Source: Chlamydomonas reinhardtii
Lineage: Eukaryota > Chlorophyta > Chlorophyceae > Chlamydomonadales > Chlamydomonadaceae
Direction of reading: 5' to 3'
NCBI RefSeq assembly: GCF_000002595.2
Contig: NC_057005.1
Coordinates: 7,354,193-7,418,192, forward strand
Length of the DNA stretch: 64,000 bases
This document shows positions 58,197-64,000 of the stretch, in pieces. Each line of letters opens with the position of its first letter. Position 1 is the stretch's first letter. Position numbers and translations under genes: made by a program. The notes below the pieces were generated by a model that saw only the letters and a list, made by a program, of their open reading frames with translations, made no database searches and was not told where the DNA came from.

Positions 58197-59278
58197 AACT
58201 GACTGAGGCCAGGTCCATCATCCATCGTCCATTGTCCTAGACACGGCGGTTTTCACCGCCTTCTTACGGCAGCCAGCTCACCTCCGCAGGCCCCTCGTCC
58301 CCGTACTCCGACTCCCGCTGCAGCTCGGCGACCTTCTCCTTCAGCATGCAGACCTCCTCCGCGTGCACCCGGTTTAGCTCACCCGCCTCAGCTCCCGGGC
58401 CTCCTGCTCCCGGGCCTCCTGCTGCTGCCGCTGCTGCTGGGGCTGCTGCTGCCGGCCGTTGCCGGTGCCGTTGCCACGGTTGGCAGCGGACGGTCTCGAG
58501 GGAGAGCCCGGCCGCTGGGGCCCGCGAAGGCGCCGCTTGCGGTCTGCTGCGACCGCGCGCGTGCCCACTTCCCACGTCCCCGCCGCGGGCCCGGCCGCCT
58601 GTCTGGAGGCTGCGACAGCTGATGCCAGCGCCGAGGGCGTGCGGCGTGCGGCCACAGCTTCCCGCCCGCCCTGCTCATCGGACAGGCGAATAGTGGCCTG
58701 GGCAGCTGCCGTAGCGGCAGCTGTTGAGGCATCGCGAGGTGGTGAGGAGGGCGAGCGGTGCCTCCGGCTGCGGGAAGCGGAGGAGGAGGAGCGAGAGAAG
58801 GTGCCGGGCTCCGGCGCGGCATGGGTGCACACGTGCGGGCGCGAGCGAGCTGCTGTGGTCAGGCCACGATTGTGCCGAAGGGCTGGAAACCGTTTGCCAT
58901 TGCGGCCACGATTTGTGGGCCCGCAACAGTCGATTACACAAACAATGGATGCCGAAGCGCAGTTTGGAGCGGAAGCGGGCCTCGTGTAAGCGGGCGGGAC
59001 CGAGCGTTGTGCTGCAATGTGCCCGGCCGAGGGCGCCGCGAGGCTGGCGCCCGCCGCCGATTGGGTTGATGAAGCTATGACAGACTTCATCGATCAGACA
59101 GTGGTGCATCCATTCGTGCCTCCGACGAGATTTGCTGCTTTCAAGAGGCCATATCTGGGCACAGAGAAGTACGGGGACGAGGGGCCTGCGGAGGTGAGCT
59201 GGCTGCCGTAAGAAGGCGGTGAAAACCGCCGTGTCTAGGACAATGGACGATGGATGATGGACCTGGCCTCAGTCAGTT
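58197..59278. repeat. Perfect 111-bp inverted repeat with 860-bp spacer
   Basis: 58197-58307 and 59168-59278 are exact reverse complements. Each arm, read inwards to outwards, encodes YGDEGPAEVSWLP and a stop. Then come the hairpin ggcggtgaaaaccgcc and the word gtgtctag, and then atggacgatggatgatgg. The left arm extends a minus-strand frame with a coiled-coil-like ELNRVHAEEVCMLKEKVAEL; the right arm extends a different plus-strand frame. No target-site duplication is visible at the outer edges. It could be a foldback/TIR element or two recent 3' ends of one element in opposite orientation. Confidence 0.8.
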
Positions 59279-59951
59279 CGATTGGCGCGGTGGCGTGATT
59301 GGATGGCGTTGGCATGCACGCCCCAATATGTACCGGCAAGCGGGCTTGCAGCCACGATGGCAGCGCACATGCAGCGCTGCCGCCATGTCCTAGACATCCT
59401 GGCACACCGCCGGAGGCGTACAAGCCATCGCGCCGCCTCGTGTCGACCAGAGATATTGTCCGCCACCAGCAGCTTGTCCGATCCATGCCAAGCTGCGGCG
59501 TCGCATTCCTTTATGTTGCCACGGTTCACTCTGGCCTCCCGAAACTGCAACAGCGTCGCCCACGGCGCTCGCGTGCACGCTCCACCTCCAGCGATTCTTG
59601 GCCAACGAGGTCTATGCAAGCTCGGATGCCTTCCTCAAACCGTGAGGGATGGGCAACTTCACTTCAGTCACGGACCCTAGTTTAGCCAGGTCAGCTGGGC
59701 TAGCCAGCACGCAGTCTCGGATCACGGCGAGGCGGCAAGGTAGCTAAGAACAGGATGGCAAGCTCGCCCAGGCGTAGCCGCGCCTGACGCCCTCTCTGCA
59801 CGATTCCACGCTGTCACCCCATGGTCGTCCCCAGGGCAAGGCGGGATCGGGGCCCGACACTGTTCCTTCGATATTCTGCAATAGGCGCCGGCGTATCCTA
59901 GCTGCACCCAAGCAAACGTGTCAAACGTGATGGCAAGCTTTACCCTCGAGT
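59279..59951. other. Repeat-flank DNA, no supported gene
   Basis: Open frames of over 100 codons cross each other on both strands (around 59270-59690), with no recognisable domain. I cannot choose between them, and they may be transposon-derived. Confidence 0.35.
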
Positions 59952-60174
59952 CAGACAAGTGCTCCCCGGTCATGGGAAAAGGGGCTGAGCCCCTCCACAG
60001 TCTGATGCCGAACAACCTCATCGCCCGGACATAGCCGGGGTCGGTTTCCACAGGCACATAGCCAGACCAGGTGCCTAGCAATCGCAATGCCACAGCAGAG
60101 CCAACTGCAGCCAGACGCAGCACATTTGTCAACAGCCGCACTACTTGTCATGCAGCTACGCATGCCCTGCCAGC
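59952..60174 (-). mobile_element. Second copy of the Fanzor-element 3' end (no MITE, no coding part)
   Basis: These 223 bp match 30957-31062 plus 31452-31566 with a handful of substitutions. The sequence across the MITE site reads cacatagcc, the uninterrupted target. Similarity ends at 60174, before the point where the Fanzor coding exon would begin, so this is an isolated 3' end or a deletion derivative. Confidence 0.75.
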
Positions 60175-61400
60175 CGCCGTGGTAGGGATGGGGGAAACAA
60201 ACGTGCCAAAACGTGTCAGAAAATGCATCGGCAGCCCACCATCGACCCTGCCCGGTCTCACCTATGTCCCCGCGGCAGCCTCGGCAAGGCGAGACTTGGC
60301 CGGGTGGCCGAGGCGCGGGCGAGAGCGCGCGAGGGCGGTCATACAATTCTGTCTGTGTAGACGTATTAGTGGTGTCTGTTGAGTTGCACGGTGTCAAAAT
60401 CTAAGTAGTCAAATTCAGTAGTTGGATAATCACTCTGCTGAAGGCCGTATGGAATCGGGCGGCAATCGGGCTCCATGCAAGCCGGTACGACCGGCATGAA
60501 GGGTCAAGCAGGCGCAAGTTTTGCAAGCCAAACAGTCAGAGTCAGGTTCAGAGTCAGGTTCAGAGTCAGGTTCAGAGTCAGGTTCAGAGTCCGGTTCAGA
60601 GTCAGGTTCAGAGTCAGGTTCGAATTTGGCCGTCTCACAGGTCCCGTGGGCATGTCTCCATCACCTGCCCCCTACCGGACTCGTACGGTTTCTTCTTGCT
60701 GTACAGTTGTACATAGCCAAGCGCAGCCCAAGCCCTGGCTGTCCCAAGCCCGAGTTACAACCCCCGGCCTGCCGGTACCGCGTGCATGCATGGGCACGGG
60801 AGGCCGGTCCTGCATGCACGCACTGTATGTATGGGTGGCGAACGCCAGCAAGACCTACCAGTGGTAGGTGCTGGGGTCTGTGCTGCTCGCCTGCCTTAAC
60901 CCCTTGCCCTTTCCAGCGGTCCGCCAGTTCTGTGGTGTAAGAGGTGTCCACACCGTATGGGGGTGCGCAGGCGTCCCAGCCCTAGGATCCAGGAAACAAC
61001 CCAAAGCGGAGCGTACGTGCGAAGGTGCCCCTGCAGTCGATTGGACTGTCTCATCTTTGCAGTTCTACGTCCTAATGCCCGTGCTGGTGGGTGCAAGCCG
61101 CCATGGGCACTCGGTTGCGGCCAGCTGCGGGCGGCCGTGGTACGGCCTATGCTGCAGTGGCTATCCCCATTGCCGGCCGAAAGTGGCATAGCCCCTGGCA
61201 GCAGTGGTCGGGTTACCTGGTGCCGCGCGGCTTGCTGGGGCTTCACTCTCGGGCTCTTGGCCAATTTGTGTTGCATGGAGCTACAGACACCGCAACCTTT
61301 CCGTCTTCTTCACTCCCCCTCGGACCGAACTGGGTCCAGTAGCAAACCGACAACTTACAGCCAACTGACTTCCTACCTTCCGCCAAGCTGCTTTACTCCT
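60175..61400. other. Repeat-rich DNA, no supported gene
   Basis: Contains the 12-bp minisatellite described separately. Otherwise only unconvincing short frames, for example 61091-61342 on plus. Confidence 0.35.
60535..60621 (+). repeat. 12-bp minisatellite (gttcagagtcag)n
   Basis: About seven units with one substitution. Because the unit is a multiple of three, all frames stay open; one reads as alternating Ser-Glu-Ser-Gly and another as FRVR repeats. No gene context supports translation. Confidence 0.9.
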
Positions 61401-61694
61401 TCAACGCTTATGGCTCCACCCCTTGAAGTAGCAGGGGTGGCAGAGGCCCTTAACATACTTGCGCCAGTTCCGGATGCCGCAGTGCTGGCATTCGCCGTTG
61501 GGCCCACGCTGCTTCAGCCCTTTCACAACGAGAGCGCGGTTGGCCGCTTTCAGCCCACGCCTTTGGCTGGTCCCATCACCTGCTCCGGCTCGAGCGGAGC
61601 CCTCGGGCCCCCCCTCGTCCAGGCGCCGCGCCCCACCCGCACGGAGCGACCACCATCCAGCAACCGGACCGCCTTCGCCCTATGTGTTTGTGCC
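61401..61694 (-). CDS. Possible zinc-binding C-terminal exon, unknown
   Basis: A minus-strand frame without its own start codon ends in CQHCGIRNWRK, then GLCHPCYFKGWSHKR and a stop. This is a Cys-X2-Cys / Cys-X2-Cys arrangement with basic and aromatic residues between. Upstream it reads GLKAANRALVVKGLKQRGP, then Gly/Ala-rich residues back to a stop near 61694. It looks like the C-terminal exon of a larger protein, possibly transposon-encoded. I do not recognise the family. No matching upstream exon was found. Confidence 0.35.
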
Positions 61695-62659
61695 ACTGCC
61701 CGCCGCGCCCTAATGGTTGCAGCACCCATGCAGTGCCGCCATGCGGCGAACACCACTGACAATCAGCCACATGAAACGGGCTAAGGCAGGGTAGTCTGAT
61801 GCAGGTTGGGGTAGTATGGACTTAGGCAGGGTACGGTAGTACCGGTATGGACTGAGGCATGGGCTGCGTACCGAGATACCGGTATTGCTAGGTTGCGTGG
61901 GGTAACCCTGTGGCCTGCTCGGGTTTGCGCACTGTTTTTGGCAGCCGACCGAAGACGCGTGGCGATCCGGGCTTGGCTTGCCGCGTCGTCTGCTTGCTGG
62001 ATGCTTGGCGCGGGCGCTCGTGTACATACGCCGGTTTAGATGCGCGTATGCTGGGCGCGCGATCACTTCAGTCGCTGTGCCGTATCGTCCCCAAGGTGCC
62101 GAGGTAAGGGGGGCTCTTCGCCCGTCCTGTCCTTCTATAAGCTGCTAGAACAGCTACCTCGACGACCGCGCGACGGCTCATGCCGTCGTTAGCATCGATA
62201 TGTCCACATACCGCATCGATACCCAGCCCAACTTACAGTGCAAAACACGTGTCATCCCGCGCTCGTGTCCATCGGAAGGCCTGCTCAACAGCGCAGCAGG
62301 GACGTCAGGGGGCACAGTGGCATGTACGTGTGGGGGGCGTCGCGCGACACGAACCCGCGCCCTAACCTTACTGCGCATGGCTTTTTGATTCAACATATGC
62401 TCCTGGCTCACCCTGATCCCGCTTGAAAGCGTGTCCGCAGCGAGTGCACCGGGTAAACGTCGTATCTTTGAGCTAGGCCTGCTGGGCCCGCTAGAGCGAG
62501 TTCCCGGTGTAATTAGTGCTTCTGCCGCTGTCATGCTTGACTGCATCCGCTTATCTTAAAGCACTGGAGCAACCGACCTCTGAACGTTGTTCAGAGAGAC
62601 AAATGCATCCGCAAAATATACTCTGGTACAGTAAACCGCTCAAATTATTGATAACTGTA
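61695..62659. other. Repeat-rich DNA, no supported gene
   Basis: Short direct repeats of the type ggcagggta(c)ggtag appear at 61785-61860. No exon can be defended. Confidence 0.35.
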
Positions 62660-64000
62660 ATGCCAAGACTGAATCCTGGCTTCATTGGCCAGAGGTCTCT
62701 GGATCTCAAAGCTGTCGCCCGTGTGCCCGTGTCATGTGTGTGCTATGCTGGCTTGGCGGCTGGCGGCGCAGCGGCTGGTAACATGGCAGCTCACGGCGTG
62801 GCGGCGACCAGTGTGGCAGCTGCCGGCGGCATGGCTGCCGGCGGCGCGGCGGCTGGTGTCGCGGTGGCTGGCGGCGGCCCCGGCGCCAGCCACTCTGGTG
62901 GGGGCATCTTGGCGGCCGGTGGTGCGGTGCCTTCTCGGGCGGGCGCGGTTTGGGCAGCTGCCGGTGTTGTGGTCACTGGTGGCGTGACGGCCGGCGGCTC
63001 CGCCGCGGGTGCTGGCGGTGTCGTAGCCGCGCCTGCCCCGCCCAACACAGTTGCTATGGCGCATGGCTTGCGCGTAGTCTCGCACTCGCGCACGCTGGGT
63101 GTGGTCTTCTACGACCTCCCACTTGGCACGGCTGCAGCCCAGGGGGCTCCTTCCCTCTCCCCTGCCATTGGCACCCTGGGGACGCTCTGCGGCCTCCCCC
63201 TAACTGCCTTTGGCCGTGGCTTCTGTGCCTCCTCCTACGCCGTCAGCCGTGTGCTCTACCATATGGAGTTTGCGGGTCTGCCGCCGCAGACGGTTTTGGC
63301 AGACTTCCTCAAAACGCTTGTGCGGTTTGTGGACCGCCGCATCATCGTTGCCACGCCGCAAGGTGCTGGCCGGGCCCGACTTCCCGGCCTCCCCTCCGAC
63401 TGCGTCGCCCTGCCGCCACGCGATGGCGGCTTTGGACTGCTGCCGGTGGTGGAACACGTGCGCGCCCGACACGCTGTGTTGGCTGTGCGCTGGCTGCAGC
63501 ACATGCACGGCTCTGCGGCTGGCACCTACGTACCGCCGTGGACAGCCGCCGCCACCGCCCTGGTGCAGCAGCTACACACGGCCGCCCACCCCCTCTGCGT
63601 CCTGACGATGCAGCGGGCGGCCGGCGGTGTCGGACCCGCTGCCGATGGCTGTGCAATCTTCGGCCAGCCGGTGGCGGCAACCTGCCCGGCCCTCGTGCGC
63701 CTCCTGGGTGCCCTCAGCTACCTGCCTCCGGTCACAATCCTACGCCCGGCTGTGCTGGTGCCAGGGCCCTGGTGCTTTGCACTTCCGCTCTGGGGCAATC
63801 CAGTCTTGCCGTGTGCGGCGGGGCTTCAGGCGGGTGGCTTGGAACGTGACTTCCCAGCTCTCATGGCGCTGCCGGGTCTGCTCACGCTCGGCACGGCAGT
63901 GCGGTGCTGGGAGGCGCTGGCCGCGGTGCGCCAGCTGGTGGCTTCCAAGCCGGCTGGTGCGCTCGGGCCGCGCCTCGCACGTCGCTGCACTATACAGTAC
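62660..64000 (+). mobile_element. LINE (L1-like) reverse transcriptase, C-terminal part, runs off window
   Basis: One frame is open from an ATG at 62660 to the last base, about 447 codons. The part from about 63056 on has the post-catalytic pattern of algal L1-type LINE ORF2. It starts GLRVVSHSRTLGVVF, then LPLTAFGRGFCASSYAVSRV and LYHMEFAGLPPQTVL. After these come RDGGFGLLPVVEHVRARHAV and VPGPWCFALPLWGNP. The first 130 codons are Ala/Gly-rich low complexity and show no polymerase motif such as the YADD-type box, so the catalytic part is absent or replaced. This is a 5'-truncated or rearranged copy; its 3' end lies beyond the window. Family call is from recalled pattern, not a search. Confidence 0.65.

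Noticed and set aside
59150-59280. Helitron 3' end
   Set aside because: The hairpin followed by CTAG fits, but the exact identity of the two arms extends about 50 bp beyond CTAG, so the element does not end there.
60535-60621. Short CRISPR-like repeat array
   Set aside because: Units are 12 bp and contiguous, with no spacers; it is a minisatellite.
62950-63849. 299-codon plus frame rich in Cys, Trp and Arg
   Set aside because: It is a shifted-frame shadow of the LINE reverse-transcriptase frame, which is open to the window end and shows the family pattern.

Overview
The window reads as nuclear DNA of a volvocine green alga, most likely Chlamydomonas reinhardtii or a very close relative. The evidence is high GC, many short phase-conserved exons, C/T-rich introns ending in CAG, TGTAA polyadenylation motifs, plastid-type N-terminal leaders and a tandem array of algal PTB phosphate transporters. 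The species is inferred from this style; no database was searched.

Left half (2.2-29.5 kb) is a gene-dense block. In order: CMK1/ispE (MEP-pathway kinase, minus), an RbfA-type ribosome-binding factor (plus, head-to-head with CMK1), a 1036-aa voltage-gated channel with a cyclic-nucleotide-binding domain (plus), a Shewanella-like protein phosphatase (plus), a predicted plastid coiled-coil membrane protein (plus) and plastid N-acetylglutamate synthase (plus). I rebuilt exon structures from splice sites and phase. All six add up to open frames of plausible length; the weakest points are the first exon(s) of the RbfA, channel and phosphatase genes.

Middle (29.5-34.2 kb) is a mobile-element island. 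A 5'-truncated, minus-strand Fanzor (eukaryotic TnpB-like, RNA-guided nuclease family) keeps its zinc-knuckle and RuvC-III parts and ends in a Gly/Ser tail plus a basic nuclear-localisation-like motif. Its 3' end carries a 387-bp TA-flanked MITE. A second copy of that 3' end, at 59.95-60.17 kb, lacks the MITE and serves as an empty-site control.

The stretch from 34.3 to 56.2 kb is an all-minus tandem array of four apparently intact PiT/Pho4-family phosphate transporters. They form two pairs with different intron architectures, plus two decayed copies. Within each pair, near-identical tracts (introns included) alternate with unrelated tracts, the pattern left by gene conversion. An inverted partial copy of the N-acetylglutamate synthase gene lies inside the array.

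The right end (56.2-64 kb) is repeat-rich: a perfect 111-bp inverted repeat with an 860-bp spacer, the second Fanzor-type 3' end, a 12-bp minisatellite, a possible zinc-binding reading frame, and the C-terminal part of a LINE reverse transcriptase running off the end. I saw no tRNA, rRNA, CRISPR array or organellar DNA.
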